Assembly (NCBI GenBank): GCA_001780825.1 | Contig: MFIX01000097.1 | Coordinates: 1 to 5,866, forward strand | Reading direction: 5' to 3' | Source of the DNA: Candidatus Glassbacteria bacterium RIFCSPLOWO2_12_FULL_58_11 | Lineage (GTDB): Bacteria; Gemmatimonadota; Glassbacteria; GWA2-58-10 | Length of the DNA: 5,866 nucleotides | Shown: positions 1-4,580 of the stretch, one piece after another | How the letters are laid out: each line of letters begins with the position of its first letter | How positions within the stretch are numbered: position 1 is the first letter of the stretch | Made by a program: the position numbers and the translations under genes | The notes under the pieces: model-generated | Databases searched by the model: none | What the model was told of the DNA's origin: nothing | The model's input: the letters and a program-made list of their open reading frames with translations, nothing else

Positions 1-381
1 CATGGCGATACAGCGGGCCAGGCCGATCAGGATCAGGCCGGCCATGTACTCCGGGTAACCGTGAAGGAAGATGACGGCGATGAAAAACATCAGCAGCGGG
101 CCGATAATCCAGTTCTGCAGCAGGGAGAGTCCCAGGACTTTCCTGTTCCGGAATACATCCCCCATCTCCTCATATTTGACCTTGGCGAACGGCGGGTACA
201 TCATCAGGATCAGCCCCGCCGCGATAGGCAAGTTGGTGGTGCCGACGGAGAACAGGTTGACGAAATTTTCCACTCCGGGGATCGAATAACCGAGGCCTAT
301 GCCGAGGGCCATGGCGAGAAAAATCCAAAGGGTGAGGAACCTGTCCAGAAAAGACAATTTTTTCCGGTTTTGCCCGGCCAT
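1..381 (-). CDS. acr3: ACR3-family arsenite efflux permease, N-terminal 127 residues (cut by window edge)
   Basis: An ATG at 381 opens a frame that runs to base 1 without a stop, so only the N-terminal 127 residues are present; full-length ACR3 proteins are about 350 residues. Visible are a hydrophobic first helix (about 15-33), a second segment with NLPIAAGLILMMYPPFAKV (50-68), a third with NWIIGPLLMFF (90-100), and the start of TM4 with GLARCIAM (120-127). The Cys at 124 matches the TM4 cysteine that mutagenesis of Alkaliphilus and Corynebacterium Acr3 showed to be needed for transport. The family extrudes As(III) across the inner membrane, driven by the proton-motive force. A GGGAG ribosome site (389-393) sits 7 bases before the ATG. 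It follows arsM on the same strand but is separated by a palindrome-containing gap. The family call is firm; completeness cannot be judged here. Confidence 0.95.
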   Translation of the reverse strand, partial: MAGQNRKKLSFLDRFLTLWIFLAMALGIGLGYSIPGVENFVNLFSVGTTNLPIAAGLILMMYPPFAKVKYEEMGDVFRNRKVLGLSLLQNWIIGPLLMFFIAVIFLHGYPEYMAGLILIGLARCIAM

Positions 382-433
382 GTTATCGCTCCCGTTGTTA
401 ACCCTGAACGCTTACAAATTTCTAGAACACCTT

Positions 434-461
434 GCAGGGGCGGTTCGCGAACCGCCCTTAC
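434..461. repeat. 28-base palindrome A (acr3-proximal)
   Basis: The inner 20 bases (438-457, GGGCGGTTCGCGAACCGCCC) form a perfect palindrome. Outward the arms continue to 434/461 with two imperfect pairs (437/458, a G-T wobble in one RNA sense, and 435/460). On the transcribed strand no T-run follows it, so it does not look like an intrinsic terminator. It lies about 50 bases upstream of the acr3 start. Confidence 0.85.
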
Positions 462-513
462 GGTGCTGCAACACATTTCCAGGCCGGATTTATTGCAAAA
501 TTACCCAAATCAT

Positions 514-541
514 GTAGAGGCGACGCATGCGTCGCCCCTAC
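514..541. repeat. 28-base palindrome B (arsM-proximal)
   Basis: The inner 18 bases (519-536, GGCGACGCATGCGTCGCC) are a perfect palindrome; the arms extend to GTAG...CTAC at 514/541 with a single mismatch at 518/537. Its length and outer arm sequence match palindrome A while the core differs, as expected for two members of one repeat family rather than a recent duplication. Confidence 0.85.
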
Positions 542-586
542 GACTCTGTTCCTGGCCGAGACAATGGTCCGCCCCTGCGATTCAAT

Positions 587-1438
587 CTACCGGGGCTTCC
601 GGGCCGAGATGCCGAGGCTGGTAAGGTAGTCCTCGACCCGGCTGCCCTCGGGCAGCAGATTGATGATTTTCAGGTAGAGCGGGTCTTTCCACTCGTTCAT
701 GGACTGGATGTAATCGGGTTTCGGCGTCAGCTCGATTTCGGTCAGTCCAGCGGCCTGGATCATCCTGCGCGTATCCTCGACCAGCACCGCCCCGGCCACG
801 CAGCCCACCAGGGCCTCGATTGACTCGAGGACAGTGGAGGGCAGCGGCCTGAGCAGGGCCAGGTCGCTGACCGCCACCCTTCCGCCGGGCCGGAGCACCC
901 GGCCCACCTCGCGCCAGACCTGGGCTTTATCAGCCGATAGGTTGATCACGCAGTTGGAGATCACCACATCCACCGAGCTGTCCTCGGCCGGCAGGTGCTC
1001 GATTTCGCCCAGTCGGAATTCGGCATTGTCCAGCCCGCTGCGCTCACGGTAGGCGGCAAGATTGCGCCGCGCCCTGCCGATCATTTCCGGGGTCATGTCC
1101 ACGCCGATCACCTTACCCTTAGCCCCGACTTTCTCCGCGGCGATAAAGACATCGAAGCCGCCGCCGCTGCCCAGGTCCAGGACCACCTCGCCGGGCTTGA
1201 GCGAGGCAATGGCAGTCGGATTGCCGCAGGAAAGGCCCAGGTTCGCGCCGCTGGGCAGGGAGGCGAGCTCTTTCTCTGAGTAGCCCACAGCCTTGGCGAG
1301 CTGCTCAGCGGATACCGGGCCGCTGCACGGGCTGACCGAGCCGCAGCAGGAAGTTCCCTGAGATGCTACTTTCGAATAGGCCTCGCGGACGTTTTCGCGC
1401 ACGGTCTCGGGATCGATCACTGTCTTTCTGGCTTCCAT
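587..1438 (-). CDS. arsM: ArsM, arsenite S-adenosylmethionine methyltransferase
   Basis: A 283-residue class I SAM-dependent methyltransferase that converts As(III) to methylated arsenicals in the cytoplasm. The SAM-binding motif I is VLDLGSGGGFD (86-96), followed by the acidic end of beta-2 in VIGVD (110-114) and the post-motif SNCVINLS (161-168). The family's arsenic-binding cysteines are in place: Cys71 (LSCGNP), Cys163 (SNCVIN) and Cys213 (VGCVAG), corresponding to Cys72/174/224 of the algal CmArsM, with the same 50-residue spacing between the last two. Cys31, Cys32 and Cys38 offer candidates for the fourth, N-terminal cysteine. Length is typical of bacterial ArsM. The ATG lies one base after the stop of the preceding arsC, with a GAGG site upstream inside that gene, implying translational coupling. 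It ends only nine bases from the repeat island. Confidence 0.96.
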   Translation of the reverse strand: MEARKTVIDPETVRENVREAYSKVASQGTSCCGSVSPCSGPVSAEQLAKAVGYSEKELASLPSGANLGLSCGNPTAIASLKPGEVVLDLGSGGGFDVFIAAEKVGAKGKVIGVDMTPEMIGRARRNLAAYRERSGLDNAEFRLGEIEHLPAEDSSVDVVISNCVINLSADKAQVWREVGRVLRPGGRVAVSDLALLRPLPSTVLESIEALVGCVAGAVLVEDTRRMIQAAGLTEIELTPKPDYIQSMNEWKDPLYLKIINLLPEGSRVEDYLTSLGISARKPR

Positions 1439-1439
1439 T

Positions 1440-1880
1440 TCAAACCTCGCTTTCCCGGCTGGTCATTTCCAGCCATTCTTTGATTTTACGCTCAATCTCA
1501 TCCCTCACCCGCCGGAACCGGTTCAGACGTGCCTGTTCATCACCCTGCGCCTGAGCTGGATCGTCCAGCGGCCAGGAATATTTATTCAGGGCGAAAGGAT
1601 AGATCGAGGGGCAGTTTTCCTCGGCCTTGCGGCAGACAAATATCGCATGGCGGAAGCTTATGCGGCCCAGGAACTGCTCAATACCCTTCGATTTCTGCCC
1701 GGAGATGTCGATGCCCCGCTCGGCCATCACTTTCACCGCCAGCGGGTTGACCGCCCTCGGCTCGAGGCCGGCGCTGAAAACCTCGTAGCGCTCGCCGGCC
1801 AGGGAACGCAGGAAGCCCTCGGCCATCTGGCTGCGCGCCGAATTGCCGGTGCACAGGAATATGACACTCTCCCAGCTCAT
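1440..1880 (-). CDS. arsC: Second arsenate reductase, LMW-phosphatase fold (no P-loop second Cys)
   Basis: A 146-residue protein of the low-molecular-weight tyrosine-phosphatase/ArsC fold, expected to reduce As(V) to As(III) in the cytoplasm. The CX5R anion-binding loop is C10-TGNSA-R16-S. The resolving cysteine pair is Cys83 and Cys90 (FVCRKAEENCP), and the general-acid loop is WPLDDPA (103-109). In S. aureus pI258 ArsC the redox relay is Cys10-Cys82-Cys89, so the catalytic trio is conserved here; the position equivalent to Cys15, not part of that relay, is alanine. Compared with its upstream neighbour it has a different middle and C-terminal region (CPSIYPFALNKYSWP). It starts 12 bases after that neighbour's stop, behind a G-rich ribosome site (GGGGGCG), and runs directly into arsM. 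It could act on another oxyanion or a protein phosphotyrosine, but the cysteine pair favours arsenate. Confidence 0.9.
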   Translation of the reverse strand: MSWESVIFLCTGNSARSQMAEGFLRSLAGERYEVFSAGLEPRAVNPLAVKVMAERGIDISGQKSKGIEQFLGRISFRHAIFVCRKAEENCPSIYPFALNKYSWPLDDPAQAQGDEQARLNRFRRVRDEIERKIKEWLEMTSRESEV

Positions 1881-1892
1881 GATTCGCCCCCA

Positions 1893-2354
1893 TTAGTGTT
1901 CAGCAAGCGACCCGGGCAAAGATTCGACAAACTGCCGGATCTCATCCCGCACCCTGCGGTAGTGCCCCAGCGCCTCCTCCTCGTTGGAAGCGCCTTCGGC
2001 AAGGCGAGGCGGGTCATCGAAGCCGCGGTGGAGAAGCCGCGTCTTGCCGTAGAAAACCGGGCAGCTTTCACGGGCTCGGTCGCAGACAGTCACCACGTAA
2101 TCGAAATTCACTCCGCTGAGTTCAGCCACCGACTTGGAGCGCTGGCCTGAGATGTCCACCCCCGCCTCGGCCATTACCCGCACCGCTCGCGGGTTCAGGC
2201 CGTGGGTTTCGATCCCGGCGGAGTAAGGCTCGAGCAAACCGCCTTTGAGCTTGCGCGCCCAGCCCTCGGCCATCTGGCTGCGGCAAGAGTTACCCGTGCA
2301 GAGAAAAAGGACTTTCGGCTTCCCGCTATTTTTCTTCTCAGAATTCGAACTCAT
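1893..2354 (-). CDS. arsC: Thioredoxin-coupled arsenate reductase ArsC (LMW-phosphatase fold)
   Basis: A 153-residue protein closely matching the S. aureus/B. subtilis ArsC class, which reduces As(V) to As(III) with electrons from thioredoxin. The P-loop is C19-TGNS-C24-R25-SQMAE, and the resolving cysteines are Cys91 and Cys98 (VCDRARESCP). After subtracting a nine-residue N-terminal extension these become 10, 15, 82 and 89, the classic numbering. FDDPP supplies the acid loop. The start chosen is the ATG at 2354, because GAGGTG lies four bases upstream and the ATG overlaps the arsR stop (ATGA), a coupling arrangement. A GTG at 2369 in the same frame is possible but lacks a comparable site. 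The first dozen residues are polar and lysine-rich, ahead of the first beta strand. Confidence 0.95.
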   Translation of the reverse strand: MSSNSEKKNSGKPKVLFLCTGNSCRSQMAEGWARKLKGGLLEPYSAGIETHGLNPRAVRVMAEAGVDISGQRSKSVAELSGVNFDYVVTVCDRARESCPVFYGKTRLLHRGFDDPPRLAEGASNEEEALGHYRRVRDEIRQFVESLPGSLAEH

Positions 2355-2686
2355 TTCACCTCGCAGCACTTGGCCAGCATGCGCTCCAGGTCTTCCCGGA
2401 CCACCGGCAGCCCCTCCAGGGCCTCGCGCAGGAATTCCCTAAGCCGTTGGTCGAAATCGCTCTGCGCAGAGGAGAGACGGTAATGCATCCAGGTGCCCTG
2501 GCGCCGGGCTTCCACCAGGCCGGCGGAGCGCAGCACGGTCAGGTGACGGGATATCTTGTAATCCGGCTCGCCCAGCGCACGCGCCAGGTGGCAGACACAA
2601 GTCTCGCCGTTGACCGCCAGCAGTGCGGCCAGGCGCAGCCGGGTCAGGTCTCCGAGGGCCTTGAATTGAAGGGCTTGTTGTTCCAC
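2351..2686 (-). CDS. arsR: ArsR, As(III)-responsive transcriptional repressor
   Basis: A 111-residue ArsR/SmtB-family winged-helix repressor, first gene of the left operon. Visible are the N-terminal LGDLTRLRLAALL helix (11-23), the metal-binding ETCVCHL (28-34) with Cys30 and Cys32 matching Cys32/Cys34 of the E. coli ArsR type, the recognition helix around DYKISRHLTVLRSAGLV (42-58) and the wing RRQGTWMHYRL (61-71). The C-terminus carries a vicinal Cys107-Cys108 pair. I place the start at GTG 2686: AGGAG (2693-2697) stands six bases upstream. An in-frame ATG at 2737 lies inside the promoter's -10 region, upstream of the expected transcription start, and adds 17 residues that look non-family. 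As(III) binding should release the protein from the operator and derepress arsR-arsC-arsC-arsM, perhaps acr3 too. Confidence 0.94.
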   Translation of the reverse strand: MEQQALQFKALGDLTRLRLAALLAVNGETCVCHLARALGEPDYKISRHLTVLRSAGLVEARRQGTWMHYRLSSAQSDFDQRLREFLREALEGLPVVREDLERMLAKCCEVK

Positions 2687-2692
2687 AACGGG

Positions 2693-2697
2693 CTCCT
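2693..2697 (-). promoter_or_regulatory. Ribosome binding site fixing the arsR GTG start
   Basis: AGGAG on the minus strand, six bases before GTG 2686. It decides between this start and the upstream ATG at 2737. Confidence 0.75.
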
Positions 2698-2709
2698 GAT
2701 ATATGTATT

Positions 2710-2727
2710 TCTGCGCAATAACGCAGA
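2710..2727. promoter_or_regulatory. Candidate ArsR operator
   Basis: TCTGCG (2710-2715) and CGCAGA (2722-2727) form a perfect 6-base inverted repeat around an AT-rich 6-base centre. It lies immediately downstream of the -10 box and covers the expected transcription start, where a bound dimer would block initiation. ArsR-family proteins bind short dyads in this position, but the sequence is not a known consensus, and the overlapping TATGCATA palindrome (2731-2738) is an alternative site. Confidence 0.45.
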
Positions 2728-2757
2728 TAATATGCATAAAAGGCGGAGAATTGTCAA
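2727..2757 (-). promoter_or_regulatory. Sigma70-type promoter of arsR operon
   Basis: On the minus strand a perfect TTGACA (-35, 2752-2757) is followed after 17 bases by CATATT (2729-2734); TATTAT (2727-2732) is a closer -10 match at 19 bases. The surroundings are markedly AT-rich against the GC-rich genes. Predicted transcription starts near 2720, upstream of GTG 2686 and downstream of the rejected ATG 2737. Confidence 0.8.
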
Positions 2758-2775
2758 GGGTTTCTGAAAAATAAT

Positions 2776-3477
2776 TTATGCCGGCGCGGAATAAATCAAG
2801 TACAGGCCGCCGAGAATGACCAGACCGCCGCAGATTCTTTTAAGGATGAGAGTGCCCTTTGAGTGCTCGTTCCAGTCAAGATATTGCTGAACCAGTGCGG
2901 TGAAAGTGCCTGCGGCGACAATGACCGAGCAATGACCCGCTCCATAGGCCAGCAACAGGGCGGCTCCGTAAATCATATTGCCTGCCGCTATCTTGAAAGT
3001 CACTCCCAGCATGGGGGCCATGTAGGCAAAAGTACAGGGGCCCAGGGCTACACCGAAAACCAGACCGAGAATCAGAGCGGCGAAAAGACCTTTTTTCCTG
3101 AAAGCGATATTCCCGGGGCCGGAAAGGGGGAGAGGCAGTACCTCAAGCAGGTGAAGCCCGATTACGAAAAAGATAACGGCAACCAGGTAATTGGCGGCCG
3201 GACCGAGATCACCCATTATTCTCCCGGCGGCCGCGGTTATCAGCCCCAGCGCGGCAATGGTCAGCAGGATTCCGGTCGCGAAGAGCAGCGAAATCGAAAA
3301 AGCCCGGCTGGTCTTCAGCCGGCCCTGATTGTCGATGAAACCGATTATCAGGGGGATGGAAGCTAAGTGGCAGGGACTGAGGAGAATACTCAGGATACCC
3401 CAGGTGAAGGAAGCCGCGAGGGCCAGCCAGGCTGAACCCACGACTGCATGGCTGAGCTGAATGAATAGCGATTCCAT
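2776..3477 (-). CDS. ccdA: CcdA/DsbD-type transmembrane thiol-electron carrier
   Basis: A 233-residue integral membrane protein of the CcdA (DsbD transmembrane-domain) family, which carries reducing equivalents from cytoplasmic thioredoxin to extracytoplasmic thiol proteins. The two family signatures are present: LLSPCHLASIPLIIGF with Cys36 in the first helix and LGPCTFAYMAPMLG with Cys148 in the fourth, the pair that cycles between dithiol and disulfide. About six hydrophobic segments can be read (about 11-48 containing the first motif, 60-84, 97-115, 131-158, 164-196, 214-231). Extra membrane cysteines occur at 183 (AGHCSV) and 216. The start is the ATG at 3477, with GGAGG 11 bases upstream; an ATG at 3513 would overlap the preceding gene and has no ribosome site. 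Its adjacent membrane-anchored thioredoxin is the natural partner. CcdA also serves cytochrome c maturation, but no such genes are seen here. Confidence 0.9.
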   Translation of the reverse strand: MESLFIQLSHAVVGSAWLALAASFTWGILSILLSPCHLASIPLIIGFIDNQGRLKTSRAFSISLLFATGILLTIAALGLITAAAGRIMGDLGPAANYLVAVIFFVIGLHLLEVLPLPLSGPGNIAFRKKGLFAALILGLVFGVALGPCTFAYMAPMLGVTFKIAAGNMIYGAALLLAYGAGHCSVIVAAGTFTALVQQYLDWNEHSKGTLILKRICGGLVILGGLYLIYSAPA

Positions 3478-3484
3478 ATCCGGC

Positions 3485-3886
3485 TCAGCCTCCCAAGGTG
3501 AAACCGAGTTCATGCCACTTGGCCAGAATATCCTCCTTGGAGAAGAAACCCTCGTGACGGTACAACTCCTTGCCGTCAGGGCCGATAAAAATCTGTGTCG
3601 GTATCACCCGGATTCCGTACTTTGTTCCGGGCGCAGGGTCTTTCCACACATCGATAAACGTGACCTCAAGCCGGCCCTTATACTTCTCTTTCAGCTCTTC
3701 CAGAACCGGGGCCATCATTTTGCAGGGGATGCACTTATCCGCGCCCAGGTCCCCCAGGTGGGGTAGCCCGGCAGCCGGGGCGGCAGAAGACTCTTCCGAG
3801 CTCCTCCCGCGCTGTTTCAGGGCCAGCGTTCCGGCCACGGCCAGAAGGATTACAGCGAGGATAATAAAACGTGCCCTTTTACTCAT
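3485..3886 (-). CDS. Membrane-anchored thioredoxin-like protein, probably extracytoplasmic
   Basis: A 133-residue protein with a basic N-terminus (MSKRAR) and one hydrophobic segment (about 7-23), then a polar Ser/Ala linker (28-40) and a thioredoxin domain. The active site is K51-C52-I-P-C55-K, and the conserved cis-proline is Pro96 in RVIPT. The strand IFIGPDGKELYRHEG (99-113) matches the central sheet of TrxA-like proteins. A positive N-terminus ahead of the hydrophobic segment predicts the domain faces the periplasm or cell exterior, as for ResA/CcmG-like proteins. No lipobox cysteine is present at the end of the helix, so it is anchored by the helix or processed by signal peptidase I. 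Its ATG follows an AAAGGA site, 19 bases after the DGC gene, and it ends seven bases before ccdA. CcdA probably keeps it reduced; its client is unknown. Confidence 0.9.
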   Translation of the reverse strand: MSKRARFIILAVILLAVAGTLALKQRGRSSEESSAAPAAGLPHLGDLGADKCIPCKMMAPVLEELKEKYKGRLEVTFIDVWKDPAPGTKYGIRVIPTQIFIGPDGKELYRHEGFFSKEDILAKWHELGFTLGG

Positions 3887-3905
3887 ACCGGTTTCCTTTC
3901 GTGTT

Positions 3906-4295
3906 TCAAGTAGTAGTGTTATTCAGCAGATCAGCGGCCCGGGCGGTGACTTTCTCTACAAGCGCCTCATCTACTACGGTTTTCCCCTTTTCCAGGCCGA
4001 GGCTTTCCAGCTGAAGGCAGCAGAGGCCGCTGAACCCGGCTCTTTCCAGTATTTTTCTGGCACATTCAGTCCCGCAGCCATCGATCACGAGCATCTTTTT
4101 TGCGTTTCTCGCTTTATTCAGGATGTCTTCGATCGACGCTCCGATAGCAGCGCTGCACATCATTAAAGCGGCTTTGTCTCTGGAAAGCTTGCGTGCGGCT
4201 CTGTCTGCCAGCGCACCAAGATCCGCGGCGCCGGAGCAGGAAAAAACCACATTATAAGCTAAGCTGCCACACCCGCAACCTTGCCTTATTCTCAT
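3906..4295 (-). CDS. Cysteine-rich DGC-domain (putative zinc-binding) protein
   Basis: A 129-residue soluble protein resembling the DGC-domain family (Pfam PF08859), annotated as putative zinc-binding with no established reaction. Its signature cysteines are FSCSGAADLG (Cys20), MMCSAAIG (Cys47) and the naming motif IDGCGTEC (Asp72-Gly73-Cys74, Cys78). Three features add cysteines: an N-terminal GCGCG (Cys7, Cys9) and a vicinal Cys92-Cys93, giving eight in 129 residues. There is no signal peptide or membrane helix, so a cytoplasmic location is expected. A very strong GGAGGAGA site (4301-4308) precedes ATG 4295, suggesting high expression. It lies between two thioredoxin-like genes, 38 bases after one and 19 before the other. 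Binding of Zn(II) or As(III) by its thiols, or use as a redox substrate of the neighbours, is plausible but unproven. Confidence 0.82.
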   Translation of the reverse strand: MRIRQGCGCGSLAYNVVFSCSGAADLGALADRAARKLSRDKAALMMCSAAIGASIEDILNKARNAKKMLVIDGCGTECARKILERAGFSGLCCLQLESLGLEKGKTVVDEALVEKVTARAADLLNNTTT

Positions 4296-4333
4296 ATCTT
4301 TCTCCTCCGTGGGTTCCAGTCCCGGGTGATGTC

Positions 4334-4567
4334 TCAGCTAAGATATTTCTTGATCTCGTCTATTTCAGGCACTTTACCGGACACTTTGACCTCTCCGTCC
4401 ACGGCCAGGGCCGGGGTCATCATTACGCCAAATTTCATAATCTCGTTAATGTCCTTGACTTTTTCCAACTCGTATTCGAGGCCCAGTTCTTTTGCGGCTG
4501 CTTCAGCATTTTCAGTCAGTTTCTGGCACTTGGGGCAGCCGGTTCCGAGAATCTGCAACTTTTTCAT
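4334..4567 (-). CDS. Small thioredoxin-fold protein (redox-active disulfide protein 2 type)
   Basis: A 77-residue protein of the minimal thioredoxin-fold family (Thioredoxin_3; called redox-active disulfide protein 2). It opens with a beta strand KKLQILGTG, then the active site CPKC (residues 11-14), a helix, a second strand LEYELEKV and the cis-proline of MMTPALAVDG (Pro52). It has no signal sequence and is presumably cytoplasmic. I start it at ATG 4567, eight bases after AAAGG (4576-4580), which itself overlaps the permease stop codon; a GTG three bases upstream adds one residue. Members of this family commonly sit directly next to COG0701 permeases, as here. It may handle a thiol-bound substrate for the permease, or feed electrons to CcdA or to the ArsC enzymes; the sequence does not choose between these. 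Confidence 0.9.
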   Translation of the reverse strand: MKKLQILGTGCPKCQKLTENAEAAAKELGLEYELEKVKDINEIMKFGVMMTPALAVDGEVKVSGKVPEIDEIKKYLS

Positions 4568-4575
4568 CACAGTAA

Positions 4576-4580
4576 CCTTT
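4576..4580 (-). promoter_or_regulatory. Ribosome site overlapping the permease stop
   Basis: AAAGG begins on the last base of the permease TGA. The arrangement implies that ribosomes finishing the permease help start the small thioredoxin gene. Confidence 0.6.

Larger units (their letters stand above)
434..578. repeat. REP/BIME-like palindromic island between arsM and acr3
   Basis: This 145-base stretch fills most of the 382-586 gap. It begins with GCAGGGGCGG (434-443) and ends with the exact reverse complement CCGCCCCTGC (569-578), so the block is bounded by 10-base inverted repeats. Inside are two 28-base palindromes of the same design (434-461 and 514-541), 80 bases apart centre to centre, plus the lone half-site at the right end. 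All share the core G(C/T)AGRGGCG...CGCCC(C/T)TACG. Palindromes with a GTAGGGGCG arm recur between genes in many environmental bacteria and resemble REP elements. No ORF of interest, no promoter I would defend and no T-run terminator is visible. In transcript form the hairpins could decouple acr3 from arsM levels; that is inference. Confidence 0.75.

Noticed and set aside
434..541. Palindromes as an intrinsic terminator of the arsR operon
   Set aside because: The stems are strong, but neither is followed on the transcribed strand by a run of Ts, and acr3 just downstream has no convincing promoter of its own.
434..580. Possible CRISPR array
   Set aside because: Only two full repeat units and one half unit, with differing cores, and no regular series of spacers or nearby cas genes.
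61..624. Long plus-strand frame opposite acr3 and the repeat island
   Set aside because: Low-complexity, charged translation with no family resemblance, antisense to the well-supported acr3 and running through the palindromes. The same holds for all other plus-strand frames in the window.
1814..2282. A 22-base exact repeat (1814-1835 and 2261-2282)
   Set aside because: It encodes the conserved RSQMAEG stretch after the P-loop of the two arsC genes; shared ancestry plus codon bias explains it, and the flanks diverge at once.
2684..2737. ATG 2737 as the arsR start
   Set aside because: It lies in the -10 region of the arsR promoter and lacks a ribosome site; GTG 2686 has one.
3478..3513. ATG 3513 as the ccdA start
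   Set aside because: It would overlap the thioredoxin gene by 29 bases, has no ribosome site, and adds a polar, acidic N-terminus before the first helix.
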